Assembly (NCBI RefSeq): GCF_004366075.1
Contig: NZ_SODU01000004.1
Location: 554,839 to 618,838, forward strand
Origin: Kribbella pratensis
GTDB lineage: Bacteria > Actinomycetota > Actinomycetes > Propionibacteriales > Kribbellaceae
Direction: 5' to 3'
Length of the DNA stretch: 64,000 bases
Shown here: positions 52,129-61,301 of the stretch, in pieces
How the letters are laid out: each line of letters opens with the position of its first letter
Position numbering within the stretch: the first letter of the stretch is position 1
Program-made: the position numbers and the translations under genes
The notes under the pieces: generated by a model
Seen by the model: the letters and a program-made list of their open reading frames with translations, nothing else
The model's database searches: none
What the model was told of the DNA's origin: nothing

Positions 52129-53919
52129 ATGACCGGCGTCGCGGAACGGGCGGCGACCAGCGCGGTCACAAGGGCAGACGGTCGCCGCCCACTGGGGCAT
52201 GCGCTGGTGCGTGTCCTCACAACCACCGATCACAAGCTGATCGGGCAGATGTACCTGATCACGTCGTTCGCGTTCTTCCTGATCGGCGGCGTGATGGCAC
52301 TGGTCATCCGCGCCGAACTGGCCAAGCCGGGCCTGCAGATCGTGAACGAAGAGGTCTACAACCAGCTCTTCACGATGCACGGCACGATCATGCTGCTGCT
52401 GTTCGCGACCCCGCTGTTCGTCGGCTTCGCCAACGTCATCATGCCGATCCAGATCGGCGCCCCCGACGTCGCGTTCCCGCGGCTGAACATGCTCAGCTAC
52501 TGGCTGTTCCTGTTCGGCGGCCTGATCGCCTTCAGTGGCTTCTTCACCCCGGGCGGCGCGGCGAGCTTCGGCTGGACCGGCTACGCCCCGCTGTCGAACG
52601 CAGTGCGCTCACCCGGTGTCGGCGGCGACCTGTGGATCATGGGTCTGTGGATGGCCGGCTTGGGGACCATCCTGGGCGCGGTCAACTTCATCACCACGAT
52701 CATCACCCTCAGGGCACCCGGGATGACGATGTTCCGGATGCCGATCTTCACCTGGAACACTCTCATCACCTCGATCATGGTGCTGATCGCGTTCCCGATC
52801 CTGGCCGCCGCGCTCCTGGTGCTGGAGGCCGACCGCATACTCGGGGCCCATGTCTTCGATGCCGCGAACGGCGGGCCGATACTTTGGCAGCACCTGTTCT
52901 GGTTCTTCGGGCATCCAGAGGTGTACATCATCGCGCTGCCGTTCTTCGGCATCGTGACCGAGATCCTGCCGGTGTTCAGCCGTAAGCCGGTCTTCGGCTA
53001 CATGGGGCTTGTCGGCGCGACGCTGGCGATCGCCGCACTCTCGTTGACGGTGTGGGCACATCATATGTTCGTCACCGGTGCGGTGAGTTTGCCGTTCTTC
53101 TCGTTCATGTCGTTCCTGATCGCGGTGCCGACGGGGGTGAAGTTCTTCAACTGGATCGGGACGATCTGGGGTGGCTCGGTGTCGTTCGAAACCCCGATGC
53201 TGTGGTCGCTCGGGTTCATGACGACCTTCCTCTTCGGCGGTCTGACCGGCGTCATCCTGGCCTCGCCGACCTTGGACTTCCAGGTCACCGACACCTACTT
53301 CGTGGTCGCGCACTTCCATTACGTCGTCTTCGGGACAGTCGTCTTCGCGATGTTCGCCGGGTTCTACTTCTGGTGGCCCAAGTTCACCGGGCGGATGCTC
53401 GACGAGCGGCTCGGCAAGCTGCACTTCTGGATGTTGTTCATCGGCTTCCACACCACGTTCCTGGTGCAGCACTGGCTCGGTGTCGAGGGTATGCCGCGGC
53501 GTTATGCGTCGTACGGCGCCAACGAGGGCTTCACCACCCTCAACCAGGTCTCCAGCGTCGGCGCCTTTATCCTGGGCGCCTCGACGCTGCCGTTCCTCTA
53601 CAACATCTACAAGACCTACCGCCGGGCACCTCTGGTGGGAGTGGACGACCCGTGGGGCTGGGGCCGCTCGCTGGAGTGGGCGACCAGCTCGCCGCCGCCG
53701 CGGCACAACTTCGAGAAGCTGCCCCGGATCAGATCCGAAAGCCCTGCGTTCGACAGGCACCACCCGGAAGTCGCACTGGCTGAGTACCGCGCCAACCGCG
53801 CGCCGGCGGACAACCTGCTGGACGCCGGCGACGACGAGGGCCGCGTGGAGAACCTGGAAGAGAACATCGAACAGGATCACTCCAACAGGCCGAGCCGCGG
53901 CGGTGACTCCGGTGAGTGA
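52129..53919 (+). CDS. ctaD: Cytochrome c oxidase subunit I, orphan copy
   Basis: A 596-residue haem-copper oxidase subunit I with twelve helices. Ligands are complete: His84 (TMHGT) and His397 for low-spin haem, His262 and Tyr266 (GHPEVY) with His311/His312 for CuB and the cross-linked pair, His395 for the active-site haem (VAHFHYV). The aa3 type is suggested by the GHPEVY form. Subunits II and III are not in the window, so it must use those encoded elsewhere or form a partial complex. The long charged C-terminal tail (500-596) is typical of actinobacteria. It follows the zinc-finger gene by 93 bases. Confidence 0.92.
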   Translation: MTGVAERAATSAVTRADGRRPLGHALVRVLTTTDHKLIGQMYLITSFAFFLIGGVMALVIRAELAKPGLQIVNEEVYNQLFTMHGTIMLLLFATPLFVGFANVIMPIQIGAPDVAFPRLNMLSYWLFLFGGLIAFSGFFTPGGAASFGWTGYAPLSNAVRSPGVGGDLWIMGLWMAGLGTILGAVNFITTIITLRAPGMTMFRMPIFTWNTLITSIMVLIAFPILAAALLVLEADRILGAHVFDAANGGPILWQHLFWFFGHPEVYIIALPFFGIVTEILPVFSRKPVFGYMGLVGATLAIAALSLTVWAHHMFVTGAVSLPFFSFMSFLIAVPTGVKFFNWIGTIWGGSVSFETPMLWSLGFMTTFLFGGLTGVILASPTLDFQVTDTYFVVAHFHYVVFGTVVFAMFAGFYFWWPKFTGRMLDERLGKLHFWMLFIGFHTTFLVQHWLGVEGMPRRYASYGANEGFTTLNQVSSVGAFILGASTLPFLYNIYKTYRRAPLVGVDDPWGWGRSLEWATSSPPPRHNFEKLPRIRSESPAFDRHHPEVALAEYRANRAPADNLLDAGDDEGRVENLEENIEQDHSNRPSRGGDSGE

Positions 53920-53946
53920 CCTCACTCGCCGCTCGACGGAGCCGGT

Positions 53947-55083
53947 TCAGTCCTTGCTCCCGGCAAGGGGACTCGGGTCGCCTGCGGCCGGGTCTGCAGC
54001 CAGGTTTGTGAGGTTCGCCAGTACGTCTTGGTAGGCCTTGTTGAAGCTGGCGATGCCGTTGTCCTCCAGGGTGTGACCGACGGCAGTCATGTCGACTCCG
54101 ACGGCCGTCAGCCGCTGCATCAGTTCGGTGGCCTGCGGCACACCGTTGTCGACGGTGCGCGTCATCGTGCCGTGGTCCTCGAAGGCCGCGATGGTTGCTT
54201 CGGGCAAGGTCGTGACCGTTTCGGGGCCGATGAGTTCCTCGACATAGCGGGTGTCGCGGTCCATGGGGTTCTTGGTGGAGGTCGAAGCCCACAGCGGACG
54301 CTGGACATCTGCGCCCAGTACCGCGAGGCGGTGCCAGCGCTTGGTAGAGAACCGTTCGGTGAACAACCTGTACGCCAGCTTGGCCTGCGCGACCGCGGCC
54401 TGGCCGCGTAGAGCCAGGGCCTCGTCCGTGCCGAGTTCCTCCAGCCGCCGGTCCACCTCGGTGTCGACCCGACTGACGAAGAACGAGGCGACGCTGCTGA
54501 CAGTCGAAGGATCGCCGTCGTTGGCGGTGAACTTCTCCAGCCCGGACAGGTAGGCCTCGATGATCTCGGCGTACCGGGACAGGGAGAACAACAGCGTCAC
54601 GTTGATGCTGGCACCCTCGCCGATCAATGTTTCGACGGCGGTGACGCCTTCCGCAGTTGCGGGAATCTTCACGAGCAGATTGGGCTGGGCGATACGACGG
54701 CGTAGCCAGCGCGCGGCGGCGATCGTGCCGGACGCGTCGTGAGCCAGCGCGGGGGACACCTCCACCGACACGAAACCATCGATGCAGTCACCCCCGTCGA
54801 AGACCGGTCGCAGTACGGCGAGCGCCTGACCGGCGTCAGAGATGACCAGTTCCCAGTAAGCCTCCTCCACCGACTTGCCGGCGGCCATCAGTTCCGAGAA
54901 CTGTTCGTCGTAGTCGTGGGAGCCGATGATGCTCCGGGCGAAGATCGTCGGGTTCGCGGTGACGCCGCGGATCCCGTCGGCGACCATCCGCGCCAGGGTG
55001 CCGTCACGCAGGTAGGTGCGGGTGAGGTTGTCCAGCCACGGGCTCTGCCCGAAGTGGCCGTAAAGGTGTTCCAGCTTGGTCAT
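53947..55083 (-). CDS. tal: Transaldolase
   Basis: A 378-residue actinobacterial-type transaldolase of the pentose phosphate pathway. The Schiff-base Lys is in NLLVKIPATAEG; SINVTLLFSLSRY and RPLWASTSTKNP are the other conserved blocks. Start at the ATG at 55083. It is downstream of the membrane paralogue at 55139 on the same strand with a 55-base gap, so the two form one unit. No transketolase or zwf is nearby, unlike the usual cluster, so this is a second copy placed in a stress context. Confidence 0.93.
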   Translation of the reverse strand: MTKLEHLYGHFGQSPWLDNLTRTYLRDGTLARMVADGIRGVTANPTIFARSIIGSHDYDEQFSELMAAGKSVEEAYWELVISDAGQALAVLRPVFDGGDCIDGFVSVEVSPALAHDASGTIAAARWLRRRIAQPNLLVKIPATAEGVTAVETLIGEGASINVTLLFSLSRYAEIIEAYLSGLEKFTANDGDPSTVSSVASFFVSRVDTEVDRRLEELGTDEALALRGQAAVAQAKLAYRLFTERFSTKRWHRLAVLGADVQRPLWASTSTKNPMDRDTRYVEELIGPETVTTLPEATIAAFEDHGTMTRTVDNGVPQATELMQRLTAVGVDMTAVGHTLEDNGIASFNKAYQDVLANLTNLAADPAAGDPSPLAGSKD

Positions 55084-55138
55084 CGTGTTCCCGGCTCTCC
55101 CTGGCATCCGCCAGCTGCTGCTATCAAGTTGTGGTTGT

Positions 55139-55891
55139 TCAGTTGTCCGTGTCGTGGAGCAGGTCGTCCCAGTCGATGGCGGCGCGACCTACCGCGCCGT
55201 CTCCCAGCACGAACCTGCTGGGGTCTCCGGCTGCTCTCGGTCCCGACGCCAGCCACGCGGCCATGCCGTGCGCGGTGCGGCGCTCGATCTCGTCGAGATA
55301 CGCCCGCCGGTCGTCGACGACCCGTAACCGTTGCGTCGGCGAACTGGCTCTTTGCAGGGCGGAGAAGCTGGCCCGCCATGCCACGCAGAGGGCTGCGTCG
55401 CTGAGGGCGCCCACGGCGATACGCGGCTTGGACGCCACGTCCGGCTCGGCCCCCAGGATGGCGGCCGTCGCGGACTCTAACGAGAGCTCGAGGCGAGGCG
55501 GGGGTGCGGGCTGAGGTGACGAGCTGGTCAGGTGACCGTGTTCGGTGAGCCAGCGAAGGCAGCGCCGAATCTCGTACGGGGACCCGCCGACGATGATGAG
55601 CAGGAGGAGCACCGCTTTCGCAGCGCCCACCAGGTTGCCCAAGCCGACGAAGCAGACTGTGACACCCGCGGTGAGGGCTGTGCTTCTAGCCACGATCCGT
55701 CGTCGATCCCGCGGGGGGCGGCCGGGACCGTCGGGGTCCGCCAAAGCGACCATGGCCACGACTGCGCCCGTGAGTGCCGCGAGGATGAGCAGCATGATGA
55801 CGTTCGTGAGTGACCACGTGAACGCCATGACTGCACCTAGTGCGCCGAACACACCGCAGAACAACAGCCAGAAGACTCGGTAGGCCTTCAT
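55139..55891 (-). CDS. Two-part membrane protein, paralogue B
   Basis: A 250-residue protein with about four N-terminal helices and a cytoplasmic part carrying LSDAALCVAWRASFSAL and AAWLASGPRAAGDPSRFVLGDG, the same as in the protein at 50396. It begins the unit with transaldolase. The bipartite motif (56027-56075) lies 136-184 bases upstream. Function unknown. Confidence 0.75.
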   Translation of the reverse strand: MKAYRVFWLLFCGVFGALGAVMAFTWSLTNVIMLLILAALTGAVVAMVALADPDGPGRPPRDRRRIVARSTALTAGVTVCFVGLGNLVGAAKAVLLLLIIVGGSPYEIRRCLRWLTEHGHLTSSSPQPAPPPRLELSLESATAAILGAEPDVASKPRIAVGALSDAALCVAWRASFSALQRASSPTQRLRVVDDRRAYLDEIERRTAHGMAAWLASGPRAAGDPSRFVLGDGAVGRAAIDWDDLLHDTDN

Positions 55892-56026
55892 GGTGTGTTC
55901 ACCTGTCCCGTGGCGTCGGACGTGTCGAGGCGGGCGGCGACTGATCGGTCCACGACAAACCTCCTTGCGGCGGCGGGCCCTGCTCGTGCAGCTACGACTG
56001 TGCCGCGACGTCGCGATGACAGGTAC

Positions 56027-56075
56027 GGCAACGATCGGCGAACCTGGGGCTCGGCTGTTGGCCGACGCCCGGCAA
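56027..56075 (-). promoter_or_regulatory. Bipartite regulon motif, membrane paralogue B
   Basis: On the minus strand: TTGCCGGGCGTCGGC (56075-56061), 16 bases, GGTTCGCCGATCGTTGCC (56044-56027). It is nearly identical to the 57.4 kb copy even outside the boxes (ATCGTTG before, TACCTG after). Confidence 0.8.
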
Positions 56076-56106
56076 CGATGGCCCCTCGGGAATCAGGGGC
56101 GGTCGG

Positions 56107-57345
56107 CTAGGCGTGGGCCTCCGAGCCGGATGGAAGGTCGCGGGCGGGCCAGTCAAGGAGTCGTGCGCCGAGGACGGCAATGTGCAACGTGAACCGTTGT
56201 GCCGGGTCGCCCGGGTCATGTCCGGTGAGGGTCTTGACCTTGTCCAGCCGGTAGGTGACGGTGCGAACTGACATGTTCAGCCGCCGGGCCGCCTCGGTTG
56301 CGACCTCACCGGTGGCGAAGTACGCCTCGAGAGTCTGCAGCAACGGCTCTGCGCCGCCGCGGGCCTGGGTCAGCGGGCCGAGCACAGCCTGGATGAGATC
56401 GACGATGGCGGCCTGGTCACGGATCAGAACCCGGTACACGAGCATGTCCTCTGCGTCGACGACAGCGGCGTCGAGCTGCAACCGGTCGGCCAGCGTCAGC
56501 GCTTCCCGCGCCTCCTCGTAGGAGCGGGCGATGCCGTACGAGCCGGGGTAGGGTCGGCCCGTTGTGACGCGCCATTCGCGGCCCGACCGGTGCCGGATCA
56601 ACGCGTCGTGGATCAGGGTCCCCACTCCCTGTGTGGTGGTGCGGGGTGCCGTGCTGGAGGCGGTCGCCGGGATCAACACCACGAGAAGGCCTTCTTTGGT
56701 GGCGACGAGAACCTCACGGTCCCCGAAACGGTCGAGAATGAAGGCTTCCAGCGTGCTCACGCTCGTGTCGCCCTCGGAGAGGGTGTCAGCGGGGCGGGCC
56801 AGGACCACCTGGTGCGGTCGGCCGAGGTCGAGCCCGAATGGTTCCGCGCGCTCCACGATTCCGGCGACGTCAGGGTCGCCGCGCAGCAGATCGTCGATCA
56901 GTTCGCGGCGCAGCGATTCCTCCTGCCGGATCAGGTGCTGAGTGGCGATCTGGTAGCTGTCGACGAGGACGGCGCTCACTTCACCCACGGCGCGAAGTAC
57001 TGCTTGTGCAGATGCGCGGACGGTGTCGCGGTCGCGGTACGGCACAACGTCGGGCAGGTCCCGCCACATCCGCCAGGCCGCGGACAGGTAGAGGTCGACG
57101 ACGCGTCCGGCAGGGATGCCCTGTTCGGCGGCGCGGCGCCCGAGTTCACGCACGATCGCCAATTCATGTTCACGGGGGCGTCGCCCGGAGATCGCCGCGT
57201 CCGCGAGCAGCGTGAGGTATTCGACCAACAGCTCGAGCGGCGCCTGGGAGTCTCCAGCGGCCGCTTCTGCGATCGCCGTCAGCCATGCCTCATCCGCGCT
57301 GTTCGCGGCGGAACCGGGCCACCGCAGCCCCCCGGACTCGCTCAT
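56107..57345 (-). CDS. PucR/CdaR-like regulator
   Basis: A 412-residue regulator with an N-terminal helical sensor region, a middle GGDEF-like domain (about residues 160-290) and the C-terminal PucR helix-turn-helix (LLQTLEAYFATGEVATEAARRLNMSVRTVTYRLDKVKTLTGHD). It stands alone, reading away from the usp-aceE unit. As the only dedicated DNA-binding protein with an HTH in the block besides the zinc-finger protein, it is the natural candidate for the factor that binds the bipartite motif (inference). Confidence 0.85.
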   Translation of the reverse strand: MSESGGLRWPGSAANSADEAWLTAIAEAAAGDSQAPLELLVEYLTLLADAAISGRRPREHELAIVRELGRRAAEQGIPAGRVVDLYLSAAWRMWRDLPDVVPYRDRDTVRASAQAVLRAVGEVSAVLVDSYQIATQHLIRQEESLRRELIDDLLRGDPDVAGIVERAEPFGLDLGRPHQVVLARPADTLSEGDTSVSTLEAFILDRFGDREVLVATKEGLLVVLIPATASSTAPRTTTQGVGTLIHDALIRHRSGREWRVTTGRPYPGSYGIARSYEEAREALTLADRLQLDAAVVDAEDMLVYRVLIRDQAAIVDLIQAVLGPLTQARGGAEPLLQTLEAYFATGEVATEAARRLNMSVRTVTYRLDKVKTLTGHDPGDPAQRFTLHIAVLGARLLDWPARDLPSGSEAHA

Positions 57346-57403
57346 GCCACTCCCCTCGCACTGGATCTACGCAGGTCTCGGGCCATGTCCCAGTAGAGCA
57401 TCG

Positions 57404-57452
57404 TTGCCGGACGTCGGCCATAAGCCTGGTCACAGGTTCGCCGATCGGTGCC
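57404..57452 (+). promoter_or_regulatory. Bipartite regulon motif, usp-aceE unit
   Basis: TTGCCGGACGTCGGC (57404-57418), 16 bases, GGTTCGCCGATCGGTGCC (57435-57452). It lies 72-120 bases before the universal stress gene and 59 bases beyond the PucR gene start, so it could serve either direction. Confidence 0.8.
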
Positions 57453-57523
57453 CTACCTGCCTGACCGCTCGAGCGGCACAGTCGAAACCACTGGGGTACC
57501 AAGAGCTGAAGCGGAGCGGCGAC

Positions 57524-58516
57524 ATGACCAAGACAACTGCTGTAGTGAACCACGGCCGTCGGCCGGTCCTGGTGGGTGTCGACGGCTCGGTATCCGCGCA
57601 GGCCGCACTCGCCTGGGCGGCCGCCGAGGCGGCGTACAGCAGCTGCCCGCTGCACATCGTTCACACCTTCACCTGGCCGATGATCGGCGACCCCTTCGGC
57701 CTGCACCTGACCGAACATATGAACGACGGCCTCCGGGCTGCGGCCGGTTGGATCCTCGCCGAGGCGAAGGACCAGGCCCGCCAGGCTGCGCCCGACATCA
57801 CGGTCACCGCCGAGTTGTTTGCTGCGGCCGCGGCACCGACGCTGCTGAGCCAGGCACAAGACGCGCAGTTGGTGGTCGTCGGCAGTCGAGGCCTCGGCGG
57901 CTTCCACGGCCTGCTGGTGGGGTCGGTCAGCTCCACCGTGGCTGCGCACGCCCCGTGCCCGGTGATCGTCGTTCACCCGCACCGAGACGGTACGGCGTTC
58001 CCTACGTCGCCGACCGGCCGGGTCGTAATAGGCGTCGACGGGTCGGAGGTCTCGGCCGCGGCGATCCGTTTCGCCTTCCAGGAGGCGGCACGCCGCCGCG
58101 TCGGAATCACCGCCGTACATGCCGCGATGCCGACCCGTCAGCACCCGTCACTGCGTGTCCCCGCGGACATCGTCGAGCAGGTCGACCGGCAACTGTTCGC
58201 GGAGGCGATGGAAAGCAAGCGGGTACTCATCCCCGGCATCGACGTGAAGACCAAACTCGTCCACAGCCACCCGGTCCAGGCGCTGCTCGACGAGGCTGAC
58301 GGCGCCGAGCTGATCGTGGTCGGGTCGCGCGGGCGCGGCGGCTTCACCGGCATGCTGCTGGGCTCGGTCAGCCAGGCCGTGCTGCACCACGCCGCCTGTC
58401 CGGTCGCGGTCGTCCACCCCCACCGAACCAAGTCCGACAAGCCAAGGCCTGCCCAGCAGCCGATCCTCCAGATCGCCGCACCGCAGCGTTTCGCGGATCT
58501 GAAGGAGCTGTCATGA
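57524..58516 (+). CDS. Universal stress protein, two Usp domains
   Basis: A 330-residue tandem Usp. Each half has the ATP-binding motif: VVVGSRGLGGFHGLLVGSVS in domain 1 and VVVGSRGRGGFTGMLLGSVS in domain 2; each also opens with V(L/V)(V/I)GVDGS. Such tandem Usps are typical of the dormancy regulon in mycobacteria and relatives. The stop overlaps the aceE start (ATGA), an unusual coupling of a stress sensor with an enzyme of central metabolism. Confidence 0.92.
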   Translation: MTKTTAVVNHGRRPVLVGVDGSVSAQAALAWAAAEAAYSSCPLHIVHTFTWPMIGDPFGLHLTEHMNDGLRAAAGWILAEAKDQARQAAPDITVTAELFAAAAAPTLLSQAQDAQLVVVGSRGLGGFHGLLVGSVSSTVAAHAPCPVIVVHPHRDGTAFPTSPTGRVVIGVDGSEVSAAAIRFAFQEAARRRVGITAVHAAMPTRQHPSLRVPADIVEQVDRQLFAEAMESKRVLIPGIDVKTKLVHSHPVQALLDEADGAELIVVGSRGRGGFTGMLLGSVSQAVLHHAACPVAVVHPHRTKSDKPRPAQQPILQIAAPQRFADLKELS

Positions 58517-61266
58517 CACCGACACCGCAAGGTCTGCCAGAAAGCCTTGGTTTGCACAGCCAACTGCTCGACCTGGACCCGTCGGAGACGCAGGAGTGGC
58601 TGGAGTCGATCGATCAGGTCGTCGACCACGCTGGGCAGAACAGGGCGCGGTACCTGCTGCTCAGCATCCTGCAGCGAGCACGCGACCGTCGCGTCGGTGT
58701 CGCGAATCTGCGCAGTACCGACTATCTCAATACGATCGCTCCCGATGCCGAGCCGGCCTTTCCCGGCGACGAGCACATCGAGCGGCGGATCCGGGCCTAC
58801 AACCGCTGGAACGCCGCGGTCATGGTCCATCGCGCGCAGCGGCCCGGCATCGGCGTCGGCGGGCACATCTCCACCTACGCCTCCGCAGCGGCGCTGTTCG
58901 AGGTCGGCTTCAACCACTTCTTCCGCGGCCACGACGCCCCCGGCGGCGGCGACCAGATCTACTTCCAAGGACACGCCTCCCCCGGCATCTATGCCCGCGC
59001 ATTCCTGGAAGGGCGACTCACCAGCGACCAGCTCGACGGCTTCCGGCAGGAGATCTCCCATGCCGATATGGGTGGCGGGTTACCGTCGTACCCTCATCCC
59101 CGGCTGATGCCGGACTTCTGGGAGTTCCCCACGGTCTCCATGGGCCTCGGACCGCTCAACGCGATCTACCAGGCTCGCTTCAACCGGTACCTGCACAACC
59201 GTGGCCTCAAGGACACCAGCCAGCAGCGCGTATGGGCATTCCTCGGCGACGGTGAGATGGACGAACCGGAGTCTCTCGGCGCGATCGGAGTGGCGGCCCG
59301 TGAAGAACTCGACAACCTGATCTTCGTGGTCAACTGCAACCTGCAGCGCCTCGATGGCCCCGTCCGCGGCAACGGCAAAATCATCCAGGAACTCGAGTCG
59401 TACTTCCGCGGCGCCGGCTGGAACGTCATCAAGGTGATCTGGGGCCGCGAATGGGATCCGCTGCTGGCCGCCGACACCGACGGCGCACTGCTCAACCTGA
59501 TGAACACCACACCGGACGGCGACTTCCAGACCTACAAGGCGGAGTCCGGCGCGTTCGTGCGCGAGCACTTCTTCGGTCGCGACCCGCGCACCGCGGCCAT
59601 GGTCGAGCATCTGTCCGACAACGAGATCTGGAACCTCAAACGCGGTGGTCACGACTATCGCAAGTTGTACGCCGCGTATCGGGCAGCCACCGAGCACACC
59701 GGGCAGCCCACGGCGATCCTGGCCAAGACCATCAAGGGATGGACGCTGGGCTCCCACTTCGAGGGCCGCAACTCCACCCACCAGATGAAGAAACTCACCC
59801 TCGACGATCTCAAGGGTTTCCGCGACCGGCTGTTCCTCGATATCCCCGACTCGGCGCTCGACGCGGTCAAACCGCCGTACCACCGGCCACCGGAGGACTC
59901 GCCGGAACTGCAATACCTGCACGAGCGTCGCCGCGCTCTCGGCGGGTACCTGCCCGCCCGCAGAGTCACCAGCAAACCGCTCACGCTGCCGGGCGAGGCC
60001 GCGTACGCAGTCGCACGGCGCGGCTCAGGCCGGCAAGAGGTCGCCACCACGATGGCGTTCGTCCGGCTGCTCAAGGACCTCATGAAAGACCCTCAGATCG
60101 GTCACCGATTTGTGCCGATCATCCCCGACGAGGCCCGCACCTTCGGCCTGGATTCCCTCTTTCCGTCCAAGAAGATCTACTCCCCGCACGGACAGCATTA
60201 CCTTTCGGTCGATCGCGGGCAGATGCTGAGCTATCAGGAAGACGTCCGAGGTGTCCTTCTGCATGAGGGCATCACCGAGGCCGGCTCCGCCGCGTCCTGG
60301 ACGGCCGCGGGTACGTCGTACGCCACCCACGGTGAACCGATGATCCCGCTGTACATCTTCTACTCGATGTTCGGGTTCCAGCGCACCGGCGACCAACTCT
60401 GGGCAGCCGCGGACCAGATGACCAGAGGATTCCTGCTCGGAGCCACCGCAGGCCGAACCACCCTGAACGGTGAAGGCCTCCAGCACCAGGACGGCCATTC
60501 GTTGCTACTGGCATCCACCAATCCCGCGTGCATCGCGTACGACGCGGCCTACGCCTTCGAACTGGGCCACATCACCGCCGACGCACTCCGGCGCATGTAC
60601 GGCGAACCGCGACCAGGCGAAGACCAGAACGTCTTCTACTACCTCACCCTCTACAACGAACCGGTCCCGCAGCCGGCCGAACCCGATCAGATCGACATCG
60701 ACGGCATTCTCGCCGGGATGCATTGCTACTCCCCCGCCCCCGATGGCGACGGCCCGAAGGCACAAATCCTTGCCTCCGGCATCGCGATGCCCTGGGCGCT
60801 GGAGGCGCAACACCTCCTGCACACCGACTGGGGCGTCCAGGCCGACGTGTGGTCGGTGACGTCCTGGACCCAACTACGCCGTAACGCCCTCGCCGCAGAG
60901 GAGTGGAACCAGTCCCACCCCGACCAGCCTCCCCGCGTTCCCTATGTCACGCGGCGGCTGGCCGACACCGCCGGTCCCGGACTCGCGGTCTCGGACTGGA
61001 TGCGTGCCGTGCCCGACCAGATTGCTCCGTTCGTCCGCAGGCCTTGGACGTCACTGGGCACCGACGGATTCGGCCACTCCGACACCCGCGCCGCACTCCG
61101 CCGCCACTTCGGAATCGACGCACAATCAATCGCCGTGCGGACGCTGCAGCAGCTGGCCGACTCCAAAGACCTGGACGAGTCGGTCCCGCGGTCAGCCAGA
61201 ACGACGTACCTGGCTGGACAAGCGAAGGCACGCCCGACGTCCGGCGGCGATGACAACACCAAGTAG
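58513..61266 (+). CDS. aceE: Pyruvate dehydrogenase E1, homodimeric type
   Basis: A 917-residue thiamine-diphosphate enzyme that decarboxylates pyruvate and passes the acetyl group to E2. The thiamine site is GDGEMDEPES with VVNCNLQRLDGPV (about residues 244-280). Length and blocks (HISTYASAAALFEVGFNHFF, LLASTNPACIAYD) match the AceE form. E2/E3 genes are absent. It overlaps the usp gene by four bases, so the two are translated together; this copy may be the stress form of E1. Confidence 0.95.
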   Translation: MTPTPQGLPESLGLHSQLLDLDPSETQEWLESIDQVVDHAGQNRARYLLLSILQRARDRRVGVANLRSTDYLNTIAPDAEPAFPGDEHIERRIRAYNRWNAAVMVHRAQRPGIGVGGHISTYASAAALFEVGFNHFFRGHDAPGGGDQIYFQGHASPGIYARAFLEGRLTSDQLDGFRQEISHADMGGGLPSYPHPRLMPDFWEFPTVSMGLGPLNAIYQARFNRYLHNRGLKDTSQQRVWAFLGDGEMDEPESLGAIGVAAREELDNLIFVVNCNLQRLDGPVRGNGKIIQELESYFRGAGWNVIKVIWGREWDPLLAADTDGALLNLMNTTPDGDFQTYKAESGAFVREHFFGRDPRTAAMVEHLSDNEIWNLKRGGHDYRKLYAAYRAATEHTGQPTAILAKTIKGWTLGSHFEGRNSTHQMKKLTLDDLKGFRDRLFLDIPDSALDAVKPPYHRPPEDSPELQYLHERRRALGGYLPARRVTSKPLTLPGEAAYAVARRGSGRQEVATTMAFVRLLKDLMKDPQIGHRFVPIIPDEARTFGLDSLFPSKKIYSPHGQHYLSVDRGQMLSYQEDVRGVLLHEGITEAGSAASWTAAGTSYATHGEPMIPLYIFYSMFGFQRTGDQLWAAADQMTRGFLLGATAGRTTLNGEGLQHQDGHSLLLASTNPACIAYDAAYAFELGHITADALRRMYGEPRPGEDQNVFYYLTLYNEPVPQPAEPDQIDIDGILAGMHCYSPAPDGDGPKAQILASGIAMPWALEAQHLLHTDWGVQADVWSVTSWTQLRRNALAAEEWNQSHPDQPPRVPYVTRRLADTAGPGLAVSDWMRAVPDQIAPFVRRPWTSLGTDGFGHSDTRAALRRHFGIDAQSIAVRTLQQLADSKDLDESVPRSARTTYLAGQAKARPTSGGDDNTK

Positions 61267-61301
61267 ACGACCACTGGCAGGAACGCGTTCCAGGAGGAGC
61301 C

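Noticed and set aside
57365..57395. Possible DosR-type box (GGGCCATGTCCC) before the usp gene
   Set aside because: It lacks the A/T centre of the DosR consensus and is not repeated at the other units, whereas the bipartite motif is.
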